Source: GCA-2401735 sp051252095
GTDB lineage: Bacteria > Pseudomonadota > Gammaproteobacteria > Burkholderiales > Methylophilaceae
NCBI GenBank assembly: GCA_051252095.1
Contig: JBPOFK010000005.1
Coordinates: 62,001-126,000, forward strand
Length of the DNA: 64,000 bases
Direction: 5' to 3'
Part shown: positions 1-8,340 of the stretch, in pieces
Layout of the letters: each line of letters starts with the position of its first letter
Position numbering within the stretch: the stretch's first letter is position 1
The notes under the pieces: generated by a model
What the model saw: the letters and a program-made list of their open reading frames with translations, nothing else
The model's database searches: none
What the model was told of the DNA's origin: nothing
Program-made: the position numbers and the translations under genes

Positions 1-59
1 AGCTTAGTTAAATTAATGTTATTGACCGTGCATGAATGACATTGAAATCATGCATTTGG

Positions 60-76
60 TGCATTATTTTGGTGCG
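60..76. promoter_or_regulatory. NtrC-like palindrome upstream of glyA
   Basis: The 17 bases TGCATTATTTTGGTGCG resemble the enterobacterial NtrC site, whose half-sites are GCAC and GGTGC. A further TTTGGTGC copy at 55-62 overlaps its left edge, so TTTGGTGC occurs twice, 13 bp apart. No correctly spaced sigma-54 promoter follows, so this is only a resemblance. Confidence 0.25.
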
Positions 77-188
77 CATCACTTAACAGTTGCCCTATGC
101 AGACTATCGGATTTAAGTTTCAAGTAAACACTTTGGCATGATAAAATGCTGCTTCATTTTTAAGTCAATTTGGAAATCATTAAACCTC

Positions 189-1436
189 ATGTTTAGTCAC
201 GCAAAAACGCTTCATATTACGGACCCTGAAATCGCAAGAATGATTGATGCTGAAGTTGTCCGACAAGACCAGCACATCGAGCTGATTGCGTCAGAAAACT
301 ATACAAGTCCTGCTGTAATGGAGGCGCAAGGTTCACAGTTAACCAATAAGTATGCAGAAGGTTATCCTGGTAAGCGATTTTATGGTGGCTGCGAATTTGT
401 CGATCAAGTAGAGCAGTTAGCGATTGACCGTTTGAAACGCTTGTATGGTGCTGAGTATGCAAATGTACAACCACATTCAGGTTCGCAAGCAAACCAGGCT
501 GTGTATTTTGCAATGCTCAAGCCAGGCGACACTATTATGGGGATGAACTTAGGTCATGGCGGGCATTTAACGCATGGGTCACCAGCTAATATTTCAGGCA
601 AGTTGTTCAACATTGTAGCTTATGGACTTAATGAGAAGGAAGAGATTGATTACGATGATATGGAGCGCATTGCGCTTGAAACAAAGCCTAAGTTATTAAT
701 CGGCGGTGCTTCAGCTTATGCTTTACGCTTTGATTGGGCGCGTATGGCTGAAATTGCCAAAAAAGTCGGTGCCTATTTCATGGTAGATATGGCACATTAC
801 TCAGGGTTGATTGCGGCAGGTGTTTACCCTAATCCAGTGCCTCACGCTGATTTTGTCACTTCGACGACACACAAAACCCTACGCGGCCCACGAGGCGGTA
901 TTATTCTAGCAAAAGCTGAATTTGAGAAACAATTAAATTCAAGTGTATTCCCAAGTTTGCAAGGTGGGCCATTAATGCATGTGATGGCAGGCAAAGCGAC
1001 GGCATTTTTAGAGGCTTCGACGCCAGAGTTTAAAGTCTATCAAACACAAGTATTGAAAAATGCTGTGGTGATGGCAGAAACTTTAGCAGAGCGTGGTTTG
1101 CGCATTATCTCTGGGCGCACAGAGTCGCATGTCTTTTTAGTAGACTTGCGACCAAAAGGTTTGACCGGTAAAGCGGCTGACGCAGTATTAGGATTAGCCC
1201 ATATTACCGTCAATAAGAATGCGATTCCGAATGACCCAGAAAGTCCATTTGTTACTTCTGGTATTCGGATTGGTTCACCCGCGATTACAACACGCGGCTT
1301 TAAAGAGCAAGAAGCAAAGCTGGTTGCCAATTTGATTGCTGATGTATTGGATAACCCAGCGGATGAGGAAGCGATTGCAGCGACTAAGACACGCGTGCAT
1401 GAATTAACTTCACGCTTTCCGGTTTATACCGACTAA
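189..1436 (+). CDS. glyA: Serine hydroxymethyltransferase
   Basis: This PLP enzyme interconverts serine and glycine while moving a C1 unit to and from tetrahydrofolate in the cytoplasm; it supplies methylene-THF to thyA, also in this window. The PLP-lysine motif STTHKTLRGPRGG and the N-terminal NKYAEGYPGKRFYGG are intact. The frame is open back to 138, but those 17 extra residues are unlike the family. The ATG at 189 gives MFSHAKTL and 415 aa, the usual length. nrdR follows after 19 bp, so the two are probably co-transcribed. Confidence 0.97.
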   Translation: MFSHAKTLHITDPEIARMIDAEVVRQDQHIELIASENYTSPAVMEAQGSQLTNKYAEGYPGKRFYGGCEFVDQVEQLAIDRLKRLYGAEYANVQPHSGSQANQAVYFAMLKPGDTIMGMNLGHGGHLTHGSPANISGKLFNIVAYGLNEKEEIDYDDMERIALETKPKLLIGGASAYALRFDWARMAEIAKKVGAYFMVDMAHYSGLIAAGVYPNPVPHADFVTSTTHKTLRGPRGGIILAKAEFEKQLNSSVFPSLQGGPLMHVMAGKATAFLEASTPEFKVYQTQVLKNAVVMAETLAERGLRIISGRTESHVFLVDLRPKGLTGKAADAVLGLAHITVNKNAIPNDPESPFVTSGIRIGSPAITTRGFKEQEAKLVANLIADVLDNPADEEAIAATKTRVHELTSRFPVYTD

Positions 1437-1455
1437 TGTGCAATAAAAATCACGT

Positions 1456-1902
1456 ATGAAGTGCCCTTTTTGTAGTGCTGACGATACACAAGTCATTGAC
1501 TCTCGAGTTAATGACGAAGGTGATGCGATTCGTCGTAGGCGACGTTGCGGTAGTTGTGACAAAAGATTTACGACTTATGAAACCGCGGATTTGCGCTTAC
1601 CTCAGGTGGTTAAAGGTAATGGTAACCGTGAAGACTTCAAAGATGAAAAGTTACGCGAAGGCTTTTTCCTTGCGTTGCATAAACGACCTGTTTCTGCGGA
1701 GCTAATTGAAGAAGCGCTACATCATATTCGTAGCAAATTGCTTGTGATGGGTGAACGCGAAGTCCCCTCAAGACAAATTGGAGAGCTGGTCATGGCTGAG
1801 TTGCGAAAGCTTGATAAAGTTGCTTATATCCGGTTTGCGTCCGTTTATCGCAGTTTTCAAGACGCAGACGACTTCCGTGATGCACTTAAAGATTTAAAAT
1901 AG
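1456..1902 (+). CDS. nrdR: Transcriptional repressor NrdR
   Basis: NrdR is the nucleotide-sensing repressor of ribonucleotide reductase genes. The 148-aa protein has the N-terminal zinc ribbon (CPFC near residue 3, CGSC near residue 31, separated by an arginine-rich RRRRR stretch) followed by the ATP-cone domain (about residues 45-135), which reads ATP and dATP. Length and both domains match the family. It lies between glyA and ribD, a frequent proteobacterial order; the gap to ribD is only a few bases, which suggests one operon. No NrdR box was seen nearby, as expected if its targets are elsewhere. Confidence 0.96.
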   Translation: MKCPFCSADDTQVIDSRVNDEGDAIRRRRRCGSCDKRFTTYETADLRLPQVVKGNGNREDFKDEKLREGFFLALHKRPVSAELIEEALHHIRSKLLVMGEREVPSRQIGELVMAELRKLDKVAYIRFASVYRSFQDADDFRDALKDLK

Positions 1903-1907
1903 AATTG

Positions 1908-3002
1908 ATGATGAGTAACTTCACGCCTGATGACCACGTTTACATGGCTCAGGCTTTGCGGTTAGCAGAACAAGGTCTTTATACTACGATGCCTAACCCG
2001 CGCGTAGGATGCGTGATTGTAAAAAATGAAGTGGTTGTTGGTGAGGGTGCGCATCTTAAGGCCGGTACGCCTCATGCTGAAATACATGCGCTTGCAAAAG
2101 CAGGTAAGCAAGCAAAAGGTGCAACGGCTTATGTCACACTTGAGCCTTGTGGACACCACGGCAAAACGCCGCCTTGTACTGAAGCACTCATCAAGGCAGG
2201 TGTCGCAAAAGTAATCATTGCGATGCAAGACCCAAACCCATTGGTCGCAGGGCAAGGTGTTGCAGCTTTGCAAGCAGCCAATATTATTGTGTTTACTGGG
2301 TTAATGCAGCAACAGGCGCAGACACTAAATTCAGGTTTTGTCTCAAGGATGGTTAACCGCACACCCTATGTAAGAAGCAAAATCGCTGCAAGCTTAGATG
2401 GTAAAACAGCGCTAGCTAATGGCGTGAGTCAATGGATTACAGGCCCAGCGGCTAGAATGGATGTGCAGCACTGGCGTGCGCGATCTTGTGCGATGCTGAC
2501 AGGGATAGGGACGATATTGAAAGATAATCCCAGTTTAACGGTGAGGGCGTTTCCTATTGATCGACAGCCATTAAGTGTGATTGTGGATAGTGATTTACGT
2601 ACTCCACTGAACGCAAAGGTGCTCCAAAATCCAGAGGTGCTCATTGCTTTTGCCCGTGATGATGACAATAAAGCAAAAACATTAGCTGCAAGCGGCGCGT
2701 CTTTGCTTTGCATTCCGAATGAGGACGGTCAAGTCTGCTTGAGTAGCCTGTTAAGCCATCTTGCCAGTAATGAAATCAATGAAGTGATGGTAGAGGGTGG
2801 GGAGGTGCTCAACGGCGCCCTGATGGCACTTAAGTTGATTGATGAGCTCATCGTTTATTATGCGCCAAAATTGATGGGAGGCGACAGCAGGAACATGTTT
2901 GCATTCTCTGCGTTACAGTTTATGCAGGACGCCGTTTCTCTTGATGTGACTGATGTGCGTTTGTTTGGCGAGGATATCCGCATTTTGGCTAGGTGTAGGT
3001 GA
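1908..3002 (+). CDS. ribD: Bifunctional riboflavin deaminase/reductase RibD
   Basis: RibD performs the second and third steps of riboflavin synthesis: deamination of the pyrimidine made from GTP, then reduction of its ribose side chain. The N-terminal deaminase (about residues 8-150) has the zinc ligands in PHAEIHAL and PCGHHGKTPPC; the C-terminal half is the RibD reductase, with EGGEVLNGALM near the end. Start choice is between ATGs at 1908 and 1911 (a TTG at 1905 is also in frame); 1908 gives 364 aa. The last bases overlap the next gene (GTGA). No FMN riboswitch precedes it, since it sits inside the nrdR operon. Confidence 0.95.
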   Translation: MMSNFTPDDHVYMAQALRLAEQGLYTTMPNPRVGCVIVKNEVVVGEGAHLKAGTPHAEIHALAKAGKQAKGATAYVTLEPCGHHGKTPPCTEALIKAGVAKVIIAMQDPNPLVAGQGVAALQAANIIVFTGLMQQQAQTLNSGFVSRMVNRTPYVRSKIAASLDGKTALANGVSQWITGPAARMDVQHWRARSCAMLTGIGTILKDNPSLTVRAFPIDRQPLSVIVDSDLRTPLNAKVLQNPEVLIAFARDDDNKAKTLAASGASLLCIPNEDGQVCLSSLLSHLASNEINEVMVEGGEVLNGALMALKLIDELIVYYAPKLMGGDSRNMFAFSALQFMQDAVSLDVTDVRLFGEDIRILARCR

Positions 3003-3802
3003 CTGTGAAACTTATTGATACACATTGTCATTTAGACGCCAAGGAATTTGATTTAAATCGCGCGCAAGTTATTCAGCAGTCAGTAATATCTGGTGTGCAG
3101 ATGATGGTCGTTCCTGCTGTTAGTTCAGATAACTTTAAGCAAGTCGCAATGTTAGCTGAACAGAATGAACGCTGTAGTTATGCCTTAGGTATACATCCGA
3201 TGTTTGTAGATGACTTCAAGCCTAATGACATTACTAGACTCGACACGCTAGTCTCTGAAACCTTATTGCAAAAAAATAAACTCGTGGCTATTGGTGAGAT
3301 AGGATTAGATTTTTTTGTCACGAAAGATAATAAAACGCTACAGGAGACTATTTTCAGAGAGCAGCTTTTGCTTGCAAAAAAATATGACCTGCCTGTGATT
3401 TTACATGTACGTAGTGCTATTGACGATATACTGAAGCACTTAAGGCGCGTTAAAGTGCGTGGCGGAATTGCACATGCTTTTAACGGTAGCATGCACCAAG
3501 CTGAGGCATTCATTGCCCTTGGGTTTAAATTGGGGGTTGGTGGTGCAATGACTTATTCACGCGCGACTAAAATTCGCGCGTTAGCAAAAAATTTGCCGCT
3601 AGAGTCAATTGTTTTGGAAACAGATGCGCCAGATATGTCTCCTGCGTGGCTAGATAAAAACGAAAAAAACAGCCCAAAAGAATTAAGTAAAATAGCGACT
3701 GTTTTAGCCGATATAAGGCGCATGTCTGTGTCGCAAATCATTGAAATGACTAGGAAAAATTCTATCGACGTTTTACCTAAATTAGCTGACTTATGCACAT
3801 GA
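2999..3802 (+). CDS. TatD-family metal-dependent hydrolase (DNase-like)
   Basis: The protein is a TIM-barrel hydrolase of the TatD family; characterised members are metal-dependent 3'-exonucleases or D-aminoacyl-tRNA deacylases. Metal ligands appear in DTHCHLD (near residue 8), GEIGLD (about 98), HVR (about 138) and ETDAPDM (about 208). The start is GTG at 2999, overlapping the ribD stop, with a second GTG at 3005 (VKLIDTHC) equally possible. It is 267 aa, the usual length. The sequence does not say which TatD subgroup it belongs to, so no letter is assigned. Confidence 0.88.
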   Translation: MTVKLIDTHCHLDAKEFDLNRAQVIQQSVISGVQMMVVPAVSSDNFKQVAMLAEQNERCSYALGIHPMFVDDFKPNDITRLDTLVSETLLQKNKLVAIGEIGLDFFVTKDNKTLQETIFREQLLLAKKYDLPVILHVRSAIDDILKHLRRVKVRGGIAHAFNGSMHQAEAFIALGFKLGVGGAMTYSRATKIRALAKNLPLESIVLETDAPDMSPAWLDKNEKNSPKELSKIATVLADIRRMSVSQIIEMTRKNSIDVLPKLADLCT

Positions 3803-3953
3803 CTTGAAGTGTTACATTAACTCATGCAAAAAAACTGTATAAAACCAAAGACATGCTGTAAGTTATTGATTTTATTGGATAAAAAAATAGATTAAAAAAT
3901 GAACTTTTTAAAAAAACCCTTTCAAATTGGTAAGTTACGTTTTTGTGAAACAA

Positions 3954-3988
3954 CAATCCACAAAGTTATCCACAGTTTTTGTGGATGG
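3954..3988. other. DnaA-box cluster
   Basis: Three DnaA-box-like nonamers lie within 35 bp: CAATCCACA at 3954-3962, the perfect consensus TTATCCACA at 3966-3974, and an inverted box (TGTGGATGG, reverse complement CCATCCACA) at 3980-3988. The last two form a 7-bp inverted repeat with a 5-base spacer. The cluster sits in a 282-bp gene-free gap. It could be a DnaA-titrating or DnaA-regulatory locus, control of mtnA, or part of an origin. Confidence 0.55.
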
Positions 3989-4002
3989 AAATATACAAGT
4001 AA

Positions 4003-4073
4003 ATACTTCTAAAAAAAATGCAAGTAAAAAATAATATTTTTTTAATAATTTTTTTGAATAAAGAATAGTAACT
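4003..4073. other. AT-rich tract beside DnaA boxes
   Basis: This tract between the DnaA boxes and mtnA is almost entirely A and T, with repeated A8, T7 and T7 runs. A second tract of A6-A7 runs lies left of the boxes at about 3865-3916. Such easily melted DNA next to DnaA boxes is the layout of a duplex-unwinding element, but the composition also fits an AT-rich promoter. Confidence 0.4.
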
Positions 4074-4084
4074 GTATCGTTTTT

Positions 4085-5170
4085 ATGCATATCAACCAGA
4101 AACACTATCGTACCATTTGGCCAGACACACAATCCCAGTATGTTGAGATTATCGATCAGACTCAATTGCCATTCAAATTTGAAATCGTCCAAGTATTTTC
4201 ACTGGAAATGATGGTAAAAGGAATAAGCACTATGCAAGTGCGTGGTGCGCCTTTGATTGGTGCTGCCGCGGCATATGGGATAGCACTAGCCATGCTGGAA
4301 AATGTTTCTGATGAATATTTAGATTTGGCTGCTACAAGACTCATTCAGTCCAGACCTACAGCTGTTAATTTATCGTGGGCGGTTAAGCGTATGACAAGCC
4401 TATTGAAAAACTGTAGCCAAAATGAGCGTATATCTGTTGCATGGGAGGAAGCTGCACGCATTGCCGATGAAGATGTAAAGCAAAACCAATTGATTGGCCA
4501 GCATGGGTTTCAATTGATCAAGCAGTTGTATCAAGACAAAGTGATCAATATATTAACGCATTGCAATGCAGGGTGGCTTGCTACTGTCGATTTTGGCACG
4601 GCGCTTTCCCCTATTTATGCTGCACATGATGCGGGGCTGAAAATACATGTTTGGGTGGATGAAACCAGGCCACGCAACCAAGGTGCGAGTTTAACAGCAT
4701 GGGAGCTTGCGCAGCATGGAGTGCCTCATACGGTGATTACAGATAATGCAGGTGGGCATTTAATGCAGCAAGGTCAAGTTGATATGGTGATTGTGGGTGC
4801 TGATCGAGTGGCTGCAAATGGCGATGTTTGCAATAAAATAGGGACATATCTCAAAGCATTGGCGGCATTTGATAATCAGATTCCTTTTTATGCAGCGGTA
4901 CCTAGCCCAACGATTGACCAAAATCTTTCGCATGGCGGTCAAGTTCAAATTGAAGAGCGTCATGCAGATGAGGTTGCTTATATGCACGGCATGACTGAAG
5001 AAGGCCATATCAATACCTTTCGCATTATGCCGCACGAGAGTGCTGCTGCGAATCCTGCTTTTGATGTGACGCCTGCGAAGTTGGTCACAGGGATTATTAC
5101 AGAATTAGGTGTATTTGACCCAACGCAAATCATGGTAAAGCCAGCAAGTAATACAATGCCAACACCTTAG
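4085..5170 (+). CDS. mtnA: S-methyl-5-thioribose-1-phosphate isomerase
   Basis: MtnA isomerises 5-methylthioribose-1-phosphate (or 5-deoxyribose-1-phosphate) to the corresponding ribulose-1-phosphate. The catalytic cysteine in HCNAGW falls at residue 160 and the catalytic aspartate in IVGADRV at residue 240, the positions known for the family; RGAPLIGAAAAYG and DETRPRNQGA are also present. It is 361 aa. No Shine-Dalgarno is obvious before the ATG. The following exported hydrolase gene starts 9 bp downstream and a class II aldolase follows that, so the three look like one operon. mtnK, mtnP and the mtnBCD genes of full methionine salvage are not in the window. Confidence 0.95.
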   Translation: MHINQKHYRTIWPDTQSQYVEIIDQTQLPFKFEIVQVFSLEMMVKGISTMQVRGAPLIGAAAAYGIALAMLENVSDEYLDLAATRLIQSRPTAVNLSWAVKRMTSLLKNCSQNERISVAWEEAARIADEDVKQNQLIGQHGFQLIKQLYQDKVINILTHCNAGWLATVDFGTALSPIYAAHDAGLKIHVWVDETRPRNQGASLTAWELAQHGVPHTVITDNAGGHLMQQGQVDMVIVGADRVAANGDVCNKIGTYLKALAAFDNQIPFYAAVPSPTIDQNLSHGGQVQIEERHADEVAYMHGMTEEGHINTFRIMPHESAAANPAFDVTPAKLVTGIITELGVFDPTQIMVKPASNTMPTP

Positions 5171-5179
5171 GAGGCAGAA

Positions 5180-6826
5180 ATGAAACATGCGCCAAACGCA
5201 AGAAGAAAATTTTTAGCAGGTTTAAGTGCCTTAGCGGCAGGCAGTGTATTTCTTGGTTATAAGACGCTTAATAGCAATGCTAAAGAAAATAATCAATTAG
5301 AGATTTCGTCAAGTAATAAGCCAGTACCTAAGGCAAAAGCACGCATGGGCATTAATTTTAGTGGCATTGCCTATTGGGCATCTGAACTGCCCTTTGCAAA
5401 TTTAATGCGTCAATCTGGCGAATGGGTGAGTCAGCCCGCCGATTTTGGTGAATGGGGTAAGGGCCCTAAGCTAGATTTAGACGAAAACGGCTGGGTAAAA
5501 AAGCTCGAAAAGGGTTGTGGGGCAACTAAAATTCTCTGCGCTGGGGATAAAGTCCGCTATCCTAGTGGCACCTATACTATTCTCTATGATGGTGAAGGGG
5601 AGATTGAGCTGCTATTTTCAGTAGGCGTAGTGCGCAAGCAGGACGAAGGCCTTATGGAGGCTGATGTTGATGCAACTAAAGGCATGCTAGCTATTAATAT
5701 CATTGCAACAAATCCACAAAACCATATGCGCAATATCCGCGTGATTGCGCCTGGGCTAGCGTCTAGTGCTGCCGAAAATCCTTGGCATCCAGACTTTTTA
5801 AAGCGTTGGCAAGGCGTCGCTTGCATTCGCGTAATGGATATGATGGCGACCAATCACTCAAAACAGTCGCAGTGGCAAGATAGACCTAAACCTAACGATG
5901 TTAGCTATGCAGTAAAAGGTGTGCCAGTAGAGCTGCTGGTTGATTTGGCAAACCGTTTGCAAGCTGATATTTGGTTTTGCATGCCGCATCTAGTAACAGA
6001 TGAGTACATTAAACAGTTTGCGGTGTTTGTGAAAAACAATTTGCAGCCTGGCTTGCGCGCATGGGTAGAGTATTCCAATGAAGTCTGGAACGGTGCCTTT
6101 GACCAGTATCACTATGCGGAAGAACAAGGGACAAAGTTACAATTAAATCGAGATAGATGGCAAGCAGCATTTCTTTTTAACGCCAAAAGATCAGTTGAGA
6201 TTTTTAAAATCTGGGAAAGCGTTTTTGATGATCACAGTCGTATCATCCGCGTGATTGCCTCACAAGCCGCGAATGAGTGGCACGCTGATCAGTTATTAAA
6301 AGCGCCAGAAGTCACTGAGCATGTAGATGTGTTAGCAATTGCGCCCTATATTAGCTTGAACATTCCCTTACAAGCTGATGGGTCAAACTTGGATGCAGAA
6401 ACGGTAGCGAATTGGCGTTTAGATAAATTATTCGCGACTATTGATACAGTCGCATTGCCACAATCGAAACAATGGATGCAGAAAAACAAAAAAGTCGCTG
6501 ATGCACATGGCGTCAAACTGGTTGCCTACGAGGCAGGCCAGCATTTAGTTGGTGTTGCAGGTGCTGAAAATAATGACAAGCTGACCGAGTTATTTTTGGC
6601 TGCAAACCAAGATGAGCGCATGGGCAAAGCGTATACCGAATATTTAGATACTTGGCAATCAATAGGCGGTGATTTAATCTGCTTATTTAATAGTACTGAA
6701 AAATGGTCACGTCATGGCAGCTGGGGCTTGTTGCAAGACTACAATGAGGCAGCGTCCAATTCCCCTAAATTTGAAGCTGTCATGGCTTGGGCAAAGGCGC
6801 AAGGCCAACAGGTCAATTATGAGTAA
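5180..6826 (+). CDS. Tat-exported glycoside-hydrolase-like protein
   Basis: The function is not known to me. The N-terminus has a twin-arginine signal (NARRKFLAGLSALAAGS), so the 548-aa protein is probably exported folded. The mature part looks like a TIM-barrel hydrolase: VEYSNEVWN places a glutamate at residue 301 after Asn, as in the acid/base of clan GH-A, and VAYEAGQH places another at 451, a plausible nucleophile. Aromatic residues and WHPDFLKRW support sugar binding. A good ribosome-binding site (AGGAGG) precedes it. Its position between mtnA and a class II aldolase is unexpected for an exported enzyme. Clan membership is inference from motifs only. Confidence 0.6.
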   Translation: MKHAPNARRKFLAGLSALAAGSVFLGYKTLNSNAKENNQLEISSSNKPVPKAKARMGINFSGIAYWASELPFANLMRQSGEWVSQPADFGEWGKGPKLDLDENGWVKKLEKGCGATKILCAGDKVRYPSGTYTILYDGEGEIELLFSVGVVRKQDEGLMEADVDATKGMLAINIIATNPQNHMRNIRVIAPGLASSAAENPWHPDFLKRWQGVACIRVMDMMATNHSKQSQWQDRPKPNDVSYAVKGVPVELLVDLANRLQADIWFCMPHLVTDEYIKQFAVFVKNNLQPGLRAWVEYSNEVWNGAFDQYHYAEEQGTKLQLNRDRWQAAFLFNAKRSVEIFKIWESVFDDHSRIIRVIASQAANEWHADQLLKAPEVTEHVDVLAIAPYISLNIPLQADGSNLDAETVANWRLDKLFATIDTVALPQSKQWMQKNKKVADAHGVKLVAYEAGQHLVGVAGAENNDKLTELFLAANQDERMGKAYTEYLDTWQSIGGDLICLFNSTEKWSRHGSWGLLQDYNEAASNSPKFEAVMAWAKAQGQQVNYE

Positions 6827-6837
6827 GCAGAAATAAT

Positions 6838-7467
6838 ATGGAAACAATAGCACAACAACTGGTGACGGTCAGCCAGCAGCTTGTTACAAGCGGATTGAAT
6901 AAAGGCTGCTCAGGTAATATTAGCTGCCGCAATGGTGATGGATTTCTAATTACACCTTCCGCCATACTGCCTGAAAACATGACTGTCGACACGATTGTAA
7001 AAGTGCAATTCGATGGGAGTTACGAAAGAAACAAAAAGCCATCATCTGAATGGCGCTTTCATCGAGATATTTTACAGAGTCGCCCTGAGGTTAACGCCAT
7101 TATTCATACCCACAGCATGTTTGCTACTACGGTGGCTTGCCTGCATCTAGACTTGCCAGCTTTCCACTACATGATAGCAATGATGGGTGGTGATTCTATT
7201 CGGTGCGCACCATATGCCTTGTTTGGCTCCCAAGCCTTATCAGATTGTGCTGTAGATGCCTTAGTAGATCGCAAAGCCTGTTTGCTAGCGAATCATGGCA
7301 TGATTGCAGTGGGTACTAATCTAGCAGAAGCGCTAGCTATCGCCATTGAAGTGGAAAATCTATGCGAACAATATTGGCGATTATTGCAAATCAGTCCAGA
7401 GCCGCCCTTACTTTCAGAAGAGCAAATGCGCGAGGTGTTTCAGCAGTTTAAAGGTTATCGTAACTAA
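6838..7467 (+). CDS. Class II aldolase, probable MTRu-1-P/dRu-1-P aldolase
   Basis: This zinc aldolase is of the fuculose-phosphate aldolase family. The catalytic glutamate is E71 (SSEWRFHRD), and zinc ligands are H90 and H92 (IIHTHSMFAT) and H153 (LLANHGMIAVG). Length is 209 aa. Placed with mtnA it fits the Ald2 role of the DHAP shunt: cleaving 5-methylthioribulose-1-phosphate to DHAP and methylthioacetaldehyde, or the 5-deoxy analogue to DHAP and acetaldehyde. The alternative is MtnB dehydratase, which has a similar fold, but no mtnC or mtnD is nearby. The substrate is inferred from context. Confidence 0.75.
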   Translation: METIAQQLVTVSQQLVTSGLNKGCSGNISCRNGDGFLITPSAILPENMTVDTIVKVQFDGSYERNKKPSSEWRFHRDILQSRPEVNAIIHTHSMFATTVACLHLDLPAFHYMIAMMGGDSIRCAPYALFGSQALSDCAVDALVDRKACLLANHGMIAVGTNLAEALAIAIEVENLCEQYWRLLQISPEPPLLSEEQMREVFQQFKGYRN

Positions 7468-7618
7468 CTGACGCTTAAATGGCTTAAATAACTTGCGCTT
7501 CTAGCCCATTACTATAACCTGTTCCTGCATTACTTTTCGTTTTGTCACTTATCGCGAATAAAAGCTTTTCAAAAAGCTGATAGTTGACTGAGCGTCATTG
7601 CTCACCTTTGGAGGCATT

Positions 7619-8272
7619 ATGGCACTACGGTTACGCTATCAAACGATTGAGTTTGAGAACATTGATATTCATCTCTGCACACTGCGTGACAAGCAGCAAT
7701 TTAGTGACCCAGAGGATACTGCGCTCAATTTGGGCATTTCATCATCGTTATGGCCACTATTTGGCGTTATATGGCCTTCAAGTATGGTATTGGCACACCA
7801 TATGGATAACTATGACACGACCAACAAGCGTATTTTAGAAATTGGCTGTGGTATGGCCTTAACAAGCTTGTTACTTAATGAGCAGGGTGCAGATATTACT
7901 GCAAGCGATTATCATCCAGAAGTAGAAATATTCTTAAATAGAAACACCAATTTGAATAACGGAAAAACAATTGCTTTTGAACGTGCGGATTGGGCGGAAG
8001 TCTCCGATACATTAGGACGCTTTGATATGATTATTGGTAGCGATATTTTGTATGAAGATGGTCATATAGAGCAACTGGCGGATTTTATCAATAGACATGC
8101 TGAGCCTGCTTGCGAAGTTATTTTAGTTGACCCTGGGCGTGGTCGCAAAACGAAGTTAAGTAAAGCGCTGGTTGAGTTTGGCTTTGAATATACCCACACA
8201 CAACCATTGCATACGGATTATCTAGATGAGCCGTTTAAAGGGCATATTCTTCGGTTTTGGCGAGGTACTTAG
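7619..8272 (+). CDS. SAM-dependent methyltransferase (methyltransferase-16/NNMT-like)
   Basis: A class I SAM methyltransferase of 217 aa. Motif I is RILEIGCGMALTSLLL (about residue 75), the acidic loop ASDYHPE follows, and DMIIGSDILYED matches the motif II/III region of the lysine-methyltransferase-like METTL group. The start is the ATG at 7619, preceded by GGAG at 7610; the upstream in-frame TTG is unlikely. It is 151 bp from the aldolase gene, with its own leader containing the inverted repeat AGCTTTT-CA-AAAAGCT (7563-7578). The substrate, probably a protein, cannot be told from sequence. Confidence 0.8.
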   Translation: MALRLRYQTIEFENIDIHLCTLRDKQQFSDPEDTALNLGISSSLWPLFGVIWPSSMVLAHHMDNYDTTNKRILEIGCGMALTSLLLNEQGADITASDYHPEVEIFLNRNTNLNNGKTIAFERADWAEVSDTLGRFDMIIGSDILYEDGHIEQLADFINRHAEPACEVILVDPGRGRKTKLSKALVEFGFEYTHTQPLHTDYLDEPFKGHILRFWRGT

Positions 8273-8291
8273 ATTTTAACGTTTAAATTAA

Positions 8292-8311
8292 GGGGCTCCG
8301 TTAGGAGTCCC
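8292..8311. terminator. Hairpin between convergent genes
   Basis: GGGGCTCC-gtta-GGAGTCCC forms an 8-bp stem with one G-U pair and a 4-base loop. It lies between the ends of the methyltransferase and the minus-strand YqcC-like gene. The T-run is poor on both strands, so termination here is likely but weak. Confidence 0.5.
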
Positions 8312-8340
8312 GCTTGAATGATGGGTTAGGGGTTTATTAA

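Noticed and set aside
133..149. Sigma-54 promoter TTGGC...TGC over the glyA leader
   Set aside because: GG and GC are separated by 11 bases, where 10 are required, and the -24 core is incomplete.
138..188. In-frame N-terminal extension of GlyA
   Set aside because: Seventeen residues unlike the family; the ATG at 189 gives the standard start and length.
217..513. Minus-strand open frames inside glyA and other genes
   Set aside because: They overlap well-supported genes on the opposite strand and encode no recognisable domain.
1903..1910. FMN riboswitch before ribD
   Set aside because: There is almost no space between nrdR and ribD, so no aptamer can fit.
3803..4084. A true replication origin
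   Set aside because: DnaA boxes and AT-rich DNA are present, but there is no dnaA, dnaN, gidA or rpmH nearby and gene orientation shows no clear switch; kept only as a DnaA-box cluster.
7563..7578. Inverted repeat AGCTTTT-CA-AAAAGCT as a terminator
   Set aside because: Too AT-rich, loop of two bases and no T-run; left as a note in the methyltransferase entry.
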